From assembly GCA_001508155.1 (NCBI GenBank), contig LGFI01000008.1, positions 33,674-97,673 on the forward strand: a stretch of 64,000 nucleotides of DNA. The letters run 5' to 3'. The position numbers and the translations under genes are program-made. Origin of the DNA: Acetothermia bacterium 64_32. GTDB lineage: Bacteria; Bipolaricaulota; Bipolaricaulia; Bipolaricaulales; Bipolaricaulaceae. Shown in pieces: positions 7,003 through 15,133 of the stretch (positions are counted from its first letter, which is position 1; each line of letters opens with the position of its first letter). Under the pieces are notes generated by a model, which did no database searches, was not told where the DNA came from, and worked only from the letters and a program-made list of their open reading frames with translations.

Positions 7003-8745
7003 ATGAGGAGCATGAGGGGTCTTCTATTGGCAATAGGGATTATTAGCCTGCTCTTGTGGCCTGTGTTGGCGCAGGACAAGGTGGTTTTGCGCCGGAACCT
7101 GGGGACCGAGCCCCCCACAGCGGATCCAGCCTTGGCTACAGACACCACTTCGGTTGAGATCATCGAGCAGATGTTCCTAGGCCTCACCGACTTGGCTGAA
7201 GAGGACATGAGCCCGATCCCCGAACTTGCCACCAGCTGGGAGATCTCAGATGACGCTACACAATTCACCTTCCATATGCGAAAAGACGTGTACTGGGTAC
7301 ATTGTGATCCGGAGACCGGGGAGGTAACCGAGCTCGACAAGGTGGTTAACGCCCATGATGTGGTCTATGGCGTGCTGCGAACCCTGGACCCACGCACGGC
7401 TTCCGATTACGCCTATGTGCTTTACATCCTCAAAGGGGCTTCCGACTTCAACACGGCGGATCCGGAAGCGGAGAACTTCGAGGAGCTGCGGGCCGCGGTG
7501 GGTGTGGAAGCCGTGGACGACTTCACGGTGAGGTTCACTTTGCGTACCCCGGCGGCCTACTTCCTCCAGATCGCCTCCATGTGGGTGGCCCGTCCCCAGC
7601 CTCAGTGGGTCATCGAGGAGTATGGTGAGAAGTGGACTGAGCCCGGCAACATCGTGACCAATGGTCCATACTGCATGAAGGAATGGGTACACGAGGACCA
7701 CATGGTGATGGTGAAAAACCCGTACTGGCCAGATTGGGACAAGGCAGGCGGAAACATTGATGAGATCTACTTCACTATGGTACAGGAGACCTCAACGGAG
7801 TTCGCCATGTACTTGAACAACGAGCTTGATCTCTCGGCGGTCCCCCTGCCTGAGCTGGACAACGTGAAGTCCGACCCGGTGCTGTCGCAAGAGTTGACCA
7901 TTCGGCCATTCCCCTGCACCTACTACTACGGGTTCACCACAACCAAGCCTCCGGTGGACGATCCACGGGTGCGTCGGGCCCTGTCCATGGCCATCGACCG
8001 GAAGACCTTGGTGGAAGAGGTGACTAAAGGTGGGCAGATCCCGGCCAATACGTTTGCTCCCGGCATGATCTTCGGGAATGCCGCCCTAGACCCGGATATC
8101 GCGCCTTGGGCCCTGCCCGAGGAACTGGGGGGCTGGGGCTACGAGCGGGCGGTGGAGGAGGCCAAGAGGCTGATGGCCGAGGCCGGCTACCCCGATGGTG
8201 AAGGCCTGGAGTTCGTGCTGATGCACAACGTCTCCGAGGCTCACGCCCGCATCGCCCAGGCTATACAAGCCATGTGGCTGGAGGCATTCCCCAAGGCGAA
8301 CATCCGCATTGAAACCCAGGAGTGGAAGGTTTACCTCCAGACCATCGAAAAGGACACTCCGGTTGAGAACGTGCCGGCCGTGTGGAGGCTGGGTTGGTGC
8401 CAGGACTATCCGGATGAGAACAACTGGGTGCACGAGGTGTTCAATCCGGTAGAGGGCTCCAACCGGCCGCGCATGTCCTTCGATGACCCATACGTGGGAG
8501 ACCTCGTGAAGCGCTTCTCGGACCTCACTTTGCGCGCCCAACTTGAACAGGACCCGGTAATCCGGCAACAACTGTACAAAGAGGCCGAAAAGCTTCTGTG
8601 TGACGATATAGCTGCCATCGCACCCATCTATTACTATACCCAGGTTGTGCTAACCAAGCCGTGGCTCACCCGCCATTGGCATGACACGAATCACTACGAG
8701 ACCTGGTCCATTGATGTGGCTGCTCGCGAGGCCGCTATCGGCTGA
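7003..8745 (+). CDS. ABC transporter peptide-binding protein (second set)
   Basis: This 580-residue family 5 solute-binding protein has a signal peptide (MRSMRGLLLAIGIISLLLW, cleavage near VLAQ). Diagnostic segments are LRRNLGTEPPTADPALATDT, ELATSWEISDDATQFTFHMR, NGPYCMKEWVHEDHMVMVKN and DDPRVRRALSMAIDRKTLVE. The start is ATG 7003 with GGAGGTGTAGGGA upstream. In this set the binding protein comes last, after both permeases, the reverse of sets one and three. It is followed by a rho-independent terminator at 8771. Its ligand is probably a peptide, but the family also binds other solutes. Confidence 0.93.
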   Translation: MRSMRGLLLAIGIISLLLWPVLAQDKVVLRRNLGTEPPTADPALATDTTSVEIIEQMFLGLTDLAEEDMSPIPELATSWEISDDATQFTFHMRKDVYWVHCDPETGEVTELDKVVNAHDVVYGVLRTLDPRTASDYAYVLYILKGASDFNTADPEAENFEELRAAVGVEAVDDFTVRFTLRTPAAYFLQIASMWVARPQPQWVIEEYGEKWTEPGNIVTNGPYCMKEWVHEDHMVMVKNPYWPDWDKAGGNIDEIYFTMVQETSTEFAMYLNNELDLSAVPLPELDNVKSDPVLSQELTIRPFPCTYYYGFTTTKPPVDDPRVRRALSMAIDRKTLVEEVTKGGQIPANTFAPGMIFGNAALDPDIAPWALPEELGGWGYERAVEEAKRLMAEAGYPDGEGLEFVLMHNVSEAHARIAQAIQAMWLEAFPKANIRIETQEWKVYLQTIEKDTPVENVPAVWRLGWCQDYPDENNWVHEVFNPVEGSNRPRMSFDDPYVGDLVKRFSDLTLRAQLEQDPVIRQQLYKEAEKLLCDDIAAIAPIYYYTQVVLTKPWLTRHWHDTNHYETWSIDVAAREAAIG

Positions 8746-8770
8746 AGGGCAGTGTGATAAGGGGAGTGAG

Positions 8771-8804
8771 AGGGGCCTGCCATCCGGCGGGCCCCTTTTC
8801 TTTC
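8771..8804 (+). terminator. Rho-independent terminator of second transporter
   Basis: AGGGGCCTGCC (8771-8781) pairs with GGCGGGCCCCT (8786-8796), with one G-T pair and a 4-nt loop. It is followed directly by TTTTCTTT. Confidence 0.88.
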
Positions 8805-8813
8805 AGGGCAGCG

Positions 8814-10526
8814 ATGTTAAAGTGCACAGCACTTGTCGTCGCCGTAGCGTGGACGAGCATAGGCCTGGCAGGGTATTCCCTGCGTACTCTCCCCCTTCCC
8901 GGGGAGTTCAGTCGGGGGATCTCGGTGGCGGAGACAAGCCAGCGGGAATGGCCTGCCCTTCTTGCCAGGACTGAACTGAGCCTCTTGGCTTGGTCACGAA
9001 AAGATGAAGATGGCATCCATCCCGCACTCATCCAGGTGAACCCCACTGGGGACCTATCGACCCCCAAGGAGCTGGCCTTGCCAAAGGTGGAGTACCTTGG
9101 ACACCCACAGCTTCTGCTCATCGATGATCGCCCCTGGCTTTTCTTCATAGGACGAGCTTTAGGGATGGAAGACAGGAGCCTCTACGGAATGCCCCTTACC
9201 GAGGAGGGAGGGATCGCTGGTCCACCCCGTCGGTTTGTCGGAAGCGAGCTGTGGGAGTACGAGATCGTCCTGGGAGGTACGGGGGTGTGGATGGGGTACA
9301 AGGATGCGGGAGGCTTGGTGTGGCTGGCTTCCTTCACCCTGGAACAGGGAACCGAGTTCATCTGGAAACTTGGCCAGGGGGAGGGCCCTCCAGCACTGGT
9401 TCCCACTGAACAAGGGATACATGTCATCTGGGCCAAGACAGAAGGGTCCGGCCCTTGCGTCCTTATGTACACGTGGGCAGAAAACAAAGGCTTAAACCCC
9501 CCAATGGAGTTGCACTCATTCCCGCTTCCTACCGGGACCGTCGTCTCTCAACCTGCAGGAACGGCGGCGAGTGGATGGGTGTACGCGGCCGTCGGCTTCG
9601 AATACCGAGGCGGGGAACAGCCTGGGAGGGCTGAGGTGTGGGTGATTTCCTTTCCTGTAGGCCATCCCGATGAATGCATTGCTTATTCTTTAGGCATTCC
9701 AGAGACTTTTCCTGGTGAATATCCGCTCCAGATGGAGGGCTTGGATATGGCTCGGCTTCCACCGCGGGGGCACACCCGGCCCACGGATCTATATAACCCC
9801 CGTGGGGTTTTAGAGACTACTGAGTACGCCCTGCTTACCCTGGGGGCAAGACTACATAGGGGAAGAAGCCACCAGGTGCAACCGGTAGTGGTAGCGTTCG
9901 CTGGGGGACGGCCGGTGGCTTGGCGGCCGGTAGCTGTAAGCCGCGATATGACCTATGCTGTGCAGCTCGGGCGGTCTTCCCGGGGGTGGCATGTGACCTG
10001 GTTGGACATGCTGGGTTACGGGGCCTATCGCCTTTTTTACGCCAGCACTGCTGAACTTGAGCGCCAAGCGTTCAACCGAATAGGATGGGATGACGCGATC
10101 TACTTCCTGGGGACCGTTGCCTCGGGTTGGCTGGGGGGATTGGCGTTGACCCCCCTTTTCATCATGGCTAGCGTCCCGGGGTTGGTACTGATCTTTATCC
10201 ACTACCTGCTGGGAGGGGAGGAATCCCTAGCTTATCGATGGCCGAGGGCGCTACTGGCGCTGGGGCTGCTGCCGTACGTGATCCTCAAGATCGTCCTGAC
10301 AGGGACGTTTGGGGGGATGCCGTTTGCCGAGTGGGTGTCGCGGTTCACGGCCCAGGTAGTGGGCCGGGTGCTGCCCTTTGTCCCCTCCCTTCTGGGGATC
10401 GTCGGGGTATGGATATACACACGACGGGCCGGGGAACCCACGCTCTTCCCCGCCTGGGCGGCTTTCGTGGTGACAGACATGGCCTTCACGATCATGATCC
10501 TTGGGCCGGTCTTCGCCGGCGGATGA
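8814..10526 (+). CDS. Unknown secreted protein with C-terminal membrane helices
   Basis: I do not recognise this 570-residue protein. ATG at 8814 opens a signal peptide (MLKCTALVVAVAWTSIGLAG). Residues of about 25-430 are beta-rich with repeated short hydrophobic strands and Gly/Trp turns, which could be a propeller-like extracytoplasmic domain. Four hydrophobic segments follow from about residue 435: FLGTVASGWLGGLALTPLF, ALLALGLLPYVILKIVLTG, VVGRVLPFVPSLLGIVGVW and FVVTDMAFTIMILGPVFAG. The topology suggests an outward-facing sensor or adhesin domain anchored by a four-helix bundle. It lies downstream of a terminator, so it is not part of the transporter operon. It overlaps the convergent YqeG gene by 35 bp at the 3' end. 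Confidence 0.7.
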   Translation: MLKCTALVVAVAWTSIGLAGYSLRTLPLPGEFSRGISVAETSQREWPALLARTELSLLAWSRKDEDGIHPALIQVNPTGDLSTPKELALPKVEYLGHPQLLLIDDRPWLFFIGRALGMEDRSLYGMPLTEEGGIAGPPRRFVGSELWEYEIVLGGTGVWMGYKDAGGLVWLASFTLEQGTEFIWKLGQGEGPPALVPTEQGIHVIWAKTEGSGPCVLMYTWAENKGLNPPMELHSFPLPTGTVVSQPAGTAASGWVYAAVGFEYRGGEQPGRAEVWVISFPVGHPDECIAYSLGIPETFPGEYPLQMEGLDMARLPPRGHTRPTDLYNPRGVLETTEYALLTLGARLHRGRSHQVQPVVVAFAGGRPVAWRPVAVSRDMTYAVQLGRSSRGWHVTWLDMLGYGAYRLFYASTAELERQAFNRIGWDDAIYFLGTVASGWLGGLALTPLFIMASVPGLVLIFIHYLLGGEESLAYRWPRALLALGLLPYVILKIVLTGTFGGMPFAEWVSRFTAQVVGRVLPFVPSLLGIVGVWIYTRRAGEPTLFPAWAAFVVTDMAFTIMILGPVFAGG

Positions 10527-11001
10527 ACCGCTCCAGCAAGCGGTTGAAACGAGTGAAGGGTGACTCCCGCGTCGGTTCGAGCGGCTCCACCAGGATGGTG
10601 TAAAGGCCGGCTAGGTTTCCACCCAAGACGTCGGTGAAGACTTGGTCCCCGATCATCGCCGCTTGACCCGCCCGAACCCCAAACAAGCCCAGCACCCGCC
10701 GAAACCCAAAAGGAAAGGGCTTCCGGGCACGCCAGATAACCGGAACCCCAATCCCCTCAAAGAACGAAACCACCTCCGGCCTCCGGGAAAGACGGCCATT
10801 GGAAACCACCGCCACCCGAAACCCCCGCCCAATAAGCCCCTCCAAAAGCCCCCGGACGCCCGCATCCGGCGGACCCGCCCGCCACAGGCATAGGGTGTTG
10901 TCAAGGTCAAAGATGAGCGCCCTGATCCCCCGCCCCCACAGGGCCTCATAGTCAATGTGATGGACGGAAAGGGCAAAACCGCGGGGCCGAAGGATCCTCA
11001 T
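10492..11001 (-). CDS. YqeG-type HAD IIIA phosphatase
   Basis: This 169-residue HAD-superfamily phosphatase has motif I FDLDNTL with nucleophile Asp32 and Asp34, motif II VVSNG, a motif III lysine in RARKPFPFGF, and motif IV GDQVFTDVLGGN. The size and the short cap match the YqeG/IIIA subfamily; related proteins include the plant PGP phosphatase GEP4 group. In this window the phosphatidylglycerophosphate synthase gene lies about 11 kb away, so a role in lipid head-group dephosphorylation is possible but not shown. The gene converges on and overlaps the unknown membrane protein. Confidence 0.85.
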   Translation of the reverse strand: MRILRPRGFALSVHHIDYEALWGRGIRALIFDLDNTLCLWRAGPPDAGVRGLLEGLIGRGFRVAVVSNGRLSRRPEVVSFFEGIGVPVIWRARKPFPFGFRRVLGLFGVRAGQAAMIGDQVFTDVLGGNLAGLYTILVEPLEPTRESPFTRFNRLLERFIRRRRPAQGS

Positions 11002-11034
11002 CTTTCCCCTACCACATGGCTCGCCAAATACACC

Positions 11035-11164
11035 GCGGGGATAAACCTACGTCGGGGATAAACCCCGACGCTACCGTGTCCGGGATAAACCCCGACTACT
11101 TACGTCGGGGATAAACCCCGACGCTACCAAGTTACCCAAAATTCGTTTGGGGCAAACCCCAACG
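11035..11164. repeat. Cluster of short palindromic repeats
   Basis: A 21-bp palindrome with arms CGTCGGGG and CCCCGACG around ATAAA occurs at 11050-11070 and 11103-11123, each followed by CTACC. A shorter variant lies at 11079-11096. A half copy lies at about 11035-11049. A diverged copy (CGTTTGGGG, CAAA, CCCCAACG) lies at 11144-11164, and its arm base change is compensated on the other arm. Spacing is irregular, so it is REP-like rather than CRISPR. Confidence 0.85.
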
Positions 11165-11201
11165 ATTCGGCCCTTGATGGTGCCGGACGAAATACCCGGG
11201 T

Positions 11202-11468
11202 TCATTGCCCAACGCGGATCTCCCCTATCGGCACGTATCTTGCCGCCCGAGAGAGCAACGCGAGCACCTCCTCCACCCCTTGGGGGGAGGCGTAAAGCTT
11301 GTACAGCTTGCGTCCCCCTTCCACCCGGTACTCACGCCTCACGTTGGCCAGCCCGTCAGTGGCCATGAGCACCCCGTCTATGAAGTGCAGGGCCTTGTCT
11401 GTGGCCTCCACCCAGATCACCGCCGCATCCGCCGGAGGAGCCCCCAGGCCCCGAAAACGCCCCCTCAT
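11202..11468 (-). CDS. Small protein, DUF4911-like
   Basis: An 88-residue protein starts at ATG 11468, whose ATGA overlaps the mazG stop. It contains AAVIWVEATDKALHFIDGVL, LANVRREYRV and KLYKLYASPQGVEEVLALL. This pattern of a strand, a helix and a final short alpha/beta unit resembles the small DUF4911 proteins, but I cannot confirm that without a profile search. It is the last gene of the minus-strand operon, and its function is unknown. Confidence 0.65.
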   Translation of the reverse strand: MRGRFRGLGAPPADAAVIWVEATDKALHFIDGVLMATDGLANVRREYRVEGGRKLYKLYASPQGVEEVLALLSRAARYVPIGEIRVGQ

Positions 11469-12088
11469 CCCCCGCCCTCCAACCGCTCGAGATGTCGCTT
11501 GAGGGCCAGCTCCGGCTCCACCCCCCAACAGTGGGCCAGAGAGCACACGGCAAAAAGCAGCCTTCCAAGCTCCCCTTCGGGATCGGGCGGAGGGCCCTCG
11601 GGTGGGGAAAGATAAGGATGAAGCCCTTGGCCTGCACCACGCGCCTGGATGCGCTTCCTGGCCGCAACCAGGGCCGGGAGGGCAAGTTCCAAACCCTTGC
11701 CCTCCTTGCGCTTCAGCTCCTCCCATCTCTCCCTCACCTCGGCGGGGGTGCGGGCCGCCGTCCCCTCCGCAAACACGTGGGGATGACGACGGATCAGCTT
11801 CTCCCGCAGAAAGTCGGCCACGTCCGCAAGATCGAACCGCCCGGCCTCGGACTCGATCTGGGCGTGCAAGGCCACCTGCAACAGGAGGTCGCCCAGCTCC
11901 TCCTTCAGCCGGTCCGGATCGCCCGCCTCCAGGGCAGCCGCCGCCTCGTAGGCCTCCTCAAGGAGATAAGGCGCCAAAGAGGCGTGGGTCTGTGCCCGGT
12001 CCCAGGGACAGCCCCCTGGCCCCCGGAGCCGGGCGATCACCGCGGCCAGGGCCTCCACCGCCTCCCCGATCCGCCCCATCCCGGTCAC
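11465..12088 (-). CDS. mazG: Nucleoside triphosphate pyrophosphohydrolase MazG
   Basis: This 207-residue MazG-family protein hydrolyses (d)NTPs to monophosphates and pyrophosphate, a house-cleaning role. Visible motifs are GGCPWDRAQTHASL, the metal-binding EEAYEAAAAL and EELGDLLLQVALHA in the first MazG domain, and RRHPHVFAEG. E. coli MazG has about 263 residues; here the second domain is shortened after FAVCSLAHCWGVEPELALKR. The start is GTG 12088 (GTGA overlap with the upstream stop); ATG 12079 is an alternative. Confidence 0.92.
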   Translation of the reverse strand: MTGMGRIGEAVEALAAVIARLRGPGGCPWDRAQTHASLAPYLLEEAYEAAAALEAGDPDRLKEELGDLLLQVALHAQIESEAGRFDLADVADFLREKLIRRHPHVFAEGTAARTPAEVRERWEELKRKEGKGLELALPALVAARKRIQARGAGQGLHPYLSPPEGPPPDPEGELGRLLFAVCSLAHCWGVEPELALKRHLERLEGGG

Positions 12089-14568
12089 GGGGAGGGTTCC
12101 TCGGAGGGGGAGGCAACCTCGCCCCCAAGCTCCTCAAGGAGCGGGACGAGCTCCTCCGCCCGGAAGCTGGGGTCGGTGTCATAGATGCGCTGCAGGTCCT
12201 GCTTGGCCTCCTCGTCCCTCCCCAGGTCGCGGTAGATCAGGGCCCGCTGCCAAAGCGCCTCCAAACCCTCCTGGGAAAGCCCCCCCTGAGGGCCAGCCCG
12301 GGCTTCCTCACAGGCCACGATCTTCCCCAACACCTGGAGCTTCATCTCCTGCGATCCAGCCAGGGCCAGGGCCTTCTTGTAGTAGCTCAGGGCCGTATCG
12401 TACTGGGTCTTGGGCACATAGCAGTCGCCCAGCCCCATGAGGGCGTAGATGTTATCCCCTTCCCGGGCCAGGATCTCCTGGTACTGGCGGATGGCGGAGT
12501 CGTACTTGTATTGCTCCTTTAAGTAGTCGGCCAGCTTGAACCTGGTATCGATGTCGTCTGGGGCCAGCTCCACGACCTTCTCCGCGATGACCTCCTTTTT
12601 GGCCGTCTCATAGGTGCGCCGAAGGGCCTCCCGGTACTGTTCCAGGGCCCTTTCCTCATCCCCTTGGGCACGGTACACGTCCCCCAATCCCTCGTAGGCC
12701 TCGCCCCGGTAGGGGAAGCGGCGGATGAGGTCCTGATACTCCTCTTTCGCCTCCTCCAGCCGGCCGGCCGCAAGAAGGGCCAGGGCCAGCTTCAGCTGGA
12801 CCTCCGAGGTGGGGTTCTTTTCAAACGCCTTCTTATAATGCCCTATCGCCCCCTGGGGGTCGCCCTGGGCAAGGAGAAGATCCCCCATAAGCACCCGAAC
12901 CGTGACCCCCTCCGGCTCCTCCTCTAGCAGCTCCTCCAACAAGGGCTGGGCCTGATCGTATTGCTCGTCCCGCAGATAAGCCTCGGCCAGCCTGAGCTCG
13001 ATGGTCCGGCTCCCCGTCTGAAGCCCCAGGGCTTCCCGGAAACACTCGATGGCCCGGCCGTAAAGCCCCATCGCCATGGCAGCATCCCCCTGGCCGATGT
13101 AGGCGGCCAAGAAGCCCGGCTCGGCCTCTATGGCCTGCTGGTATTCCCGATCGGCCTGCACATATAGCCCCTGCTCCCGATAGAGCTCGGCCAACCGAAA
13201 GTGGGCCTGGGGGTTCTGGGGATCCAGGGCGATAACCCGGTTGAAGAACGTCTCGTCCCCCTCCCCCGTATCGGCGAACTCGAGGTAGTGCTCGAGGGCC
13301 TTCCTTTTGTACTCCTCTTCCTTCTCACTTAGCTCCTTTAGCCTGGCCTGCTCCTCCTCGGTCAGCTCTTCCTTCCCTTTAAGCTCGGCCACCTGGGTAC
13401 CCACGTCGATGTAAAGCTGCTCGTACATTCGGCCAATGTAGTAATCAAGGTAGAGGTCGGAGATCGCCCCCCGAGCGGCAAGGAGGACATCCAAAGCCGA
13501 CTTCACGTCGGATTGATAGGTGATGAAGGCCTCGAGGAGCGGGTCCTTGACCTCCACCCGGGCAGCCTTGCGGAGCGCCTCGTACCACTCCCCCCAGCGA
13601 CGGCTGTCCTCCTCGCTTATGTAATCTTCTTCCACCTTTTCCCTTATCTCCTCAAATGGGGGGATGACCGGCGGCCGTCTGTCAAGGAGCTTTACGATGT
13701 AGTAGGCCCCTAGGGCGTCCACCAACGTGACCTGGCCCTGGGAGAGCTCGAAGGCGGCTTCCTCCACCTCCTGGGGGAGGCCCGAGCCCCCTTGGGAAAA
13801 CCAGTCGGTCTCCATCTCCTCGGACTCGGAGTACTCCGCGGCCAGGGCGGCGAAATCGGAGTCGGGGGCTTGGGCCTGGGCGAGGAGCTGGTCGGCAAGC
13901 TCGGGGTCTGAGACCTTTATATAGGCGACCCGGATCCTCTCAGGCTGCGATTGGTAGCGATCCTGGTGCTCCTGGTAGTAGGTGAGGAGCTCCTCCTCGG
14001 TGGGCTCGATGGGGCCCACCACCTGCTTGTGCACCCCTTCCTCCAAAAGCCGATATTCCTGGGAAGCGGCGAGCTGCCGGCGATAGTCGGCCAAGGTGAG
14101 CCCCTGGGCGGATAGGTAGCTTTTCAGGGCCTCCTCGTCCCCACCGAACTGCTCCAGGGTGCTCTGGTAGCGCTCCTCCACCGCCTGGTCCAGCTCCGCC
14201 TTGGACACGGAGACATGCAGGCTGCGGGCCTCCTTCTGGATCAGGGCTTGACGGATCAGCCCCTCGGCGGCCGCCGCCGCATAAACCCGGCGGTTGAACG
14301 CCCCGGCCGTCCCCTGCAACTGCTCGGTGAAATCTTGGCCGAAGATCTGGTAAAGTTGAGTATAGTATTGAACCAGGTTTTCGTAGGCATCCTGGACGTT
14401 CTGGCGGGTGAACTTCCTCCCCTCCACCACCAGCACGACCTCCTCGGCGCTCCCCTTGGGGGGAGGGGAAAAACGCTGGAAGGTAAACAGCCCGATCCCG
14501 CCGAGCAGAAAGCCGATGACCACGGTCCAGATGATGGCCTTCTGATAACGCAAGAAGAAGCGGTTCAT
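12085..14568 (-). CDS. Membrane-anchored PpiC-type peptidyl-prolyl isomerase with TPR repeats
   Basis: This 827-residue protein starts with a TM anchor (AIIWTVVIGFLLGGIGLFTF). A SurA/PrsA-like N-terminal helical domain follows at about residues 45-190, and a parvulin (PpiC) domain lies at about 205-315, with DFAALAAEYSESEE, DWFSQGGSGLPQEVEEAAF and AYYIVKLLDRRP. From about residue 440 there are at least eight TPR units, for example AHFRLAELYREQGLYVQAD and AYEGLGDVYRAQGDEERAL. Fusion of a parvulin foldase to a long TPR superhelix suggests a periplasmic or extracytoplasmic chaperone scaffold. It overlaps both neighbours by 4 bp. Confidence 0.9.
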   Translation of the reverse strand: MNRFFLRYQKAIIWTVVIGFLLGGIGLFTFQRFSPPPKGSAEEVVLVVEGRKFTRQNVQDAYENLVQYYTQLYQIFGQDFTEQLQGTAGAFNRRVYAAAAAEGLIRQALIQKEARSLHVSVSKAELDQAVEERYQSTLEQFGGDEEALKSYLSAQGLTLADYRRQLAASQEYRLLEEGVHKQVVGPIEPTEEELLTYYQEHQDRYQSQPERIRVAYIKVSDPELADQLLAQAQAPDSDFAALAAEYSESEEMETDWFSQGGSGLPQEVEEAAFELSQGQVTLVDALGAYYIVKLLDRRPPVIPPFEEIREKVEEDYISEEDSRRWGEWYEALRKAARVEVKDPLLEAFITYQSDVKSALDVLLAARGAISDLYLDYYIGRMYEQLYIDVGTQVAELKGKEELTEEEQARLKELSEKEEEYKRKALEHYLEFADTGEGDETFFNRVIALDPQNPQAHFRLAELYREQGLYVQADREYQQAIEAEPGFLAAYIGQGDAAMAMGLYGRAIECFREALGLQTGSRTIELRLAEAYLRDEQYDQAQPLLEELLEEEPEGVTVRVLMGDLLLAQGDPQGAIGHYKKAFEKNPTSEVQLKLALALLAAGRLEEAKEEYQDLIRRFPYRGEAYEGLGDVYRAQGDEERALEQYREALRRTYETAKKEVIAEKVVELAPDDIDTRFKLADYLKEQYKYDSAIRQYQEILAREGDNIYALMGLGDCYVPKTQYDTALSYYKKALALAGSQEMKLQVLGKIVACEEARAGPQGGLSQEGLEALWQRALIYRDLGRDEEAKQDLQRIYDTDPSFRAEELVPLLEELGGEVASPSEEPSP

Positions 14569-14759
14569 GTATGGGAGTCACCCCTTCCCTCAGAGGAGAT
14601 GCGCACAAGCACCCGGCCAGCCTCCCACAGCCCGCCGGCAAGCCCGAGGAATATCCCCGCAATGCGCCAAGCCTTCGTCCCGGCCAAAACGTCGATCCCG
14701 TAACCGATCCCGTATCCCACCAGCAACCCGCCGGCGACGACGAAACCCAACTGGCCCAC
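14565..14759 (-). CDS. AtpZ/AtpI-like small membrane protein
   Basis: A 64-residue protein has two hydrophobic segments (FVVAGGLLVGYGIGYGI and IAGIFLGLAGGLWEAGRVL) separated by DVLAGTKAWR. This matches the AtpZ/AtpI pattern of small F-ATPase-associated proteins (GYxxGxxxD, then GxxLGLxxG). The start is GTG 14759. The frame stays open further upstream without a standard start, with W-A-A-A-L-R-T-L preceding, so the true start may be longer or unusual. No ATP synthase genes are nearby. Confidence 0.65.
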   Translation of the reverse strand: MGQLGFVVAGGLLVGYGIGYGIDVLAGTKAWRIAGIFLGLAGGLWEAGRVLVRISSEGRGDSHT

Positions 14760-14793
14760 CAGGGCCAGGGTGCGGAGCGCCGCGGCCCAAGGG

Positions 14794-15123
14794 CTAGATG
14801 TTCTCCCAGTCTTCAGCGGGCGCCCCTCCCTTTCGCGTGCGGGGGCGGAGGCTGGTGACCGGGGTGCGCGACCGCACGGTGAAGCGGAGGGCCGTCTTGG
14901 TCTCGCCGTTTATCTCCACATCCACGAAGGAGGGCACGAAAAACAGGTCAAGCCCGCTTGGGGCCACATAGCCCCGGGCGATGGCGATGCACTTTATGGC
15001 TTGGTTCACCGCCTTGGGCCCAATGGCCTGAAGCTCGGCGATGCCCTCCTCCCGGATGGTGTTGGCCACCGCCCCGGCGGCGGCGCCGGCCTTGGAAGTG
15101 GACGCGATCTTCAAGGTGTTCAT
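14794..15123 (-). CDS. spoVS: Stage V sporulation protein S family
   Basis: This 109-residue protein begins with MNTLKIASTSKAGAAAGAVA and has GPKAVNQAIKCIAIARGYVA and LFFVPSFVDVEINGETKTAL, the hallmark of the short Alba-like SpoVS family. It carries about 20 extra residues at the C-terminus (RPRTRKGGAPAEDWENI) compared with the usual 86. The neighbourhood rny-spoVS is conserved in Gram-positive and Thermus-like bacteria. The family is not restricted to spore formers, so it is no evidence of sporulation here. It probably binds nucleic acid. Confidence 0.93.
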   Translation of the reverse strand: MNTLKIASTSKAGAAAGAVANTIREEGIAELQAIGPKAVNQAIKCIAIARGYVAPSGLDLFFVPSFVDVEINGETKTALRFTVRSRTPVTSLRPRTRKGGAPAEDWENI

Positions 15124-15133
15124 CCTTCCCTCC

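Noticed and set aside
11035..11164. Possible CRISPR array
   Set aside because: Repeats are palindromic, vary in length and are separated by irregular gaps of about 8-20 bp, with no cas genes. This does not fit repeat-spacer structure.
14794..15123. Evidence for sporulation
   Set aside because: SpoVS-family proteins occur in non-spore formers, and no other sporulation gene is present.
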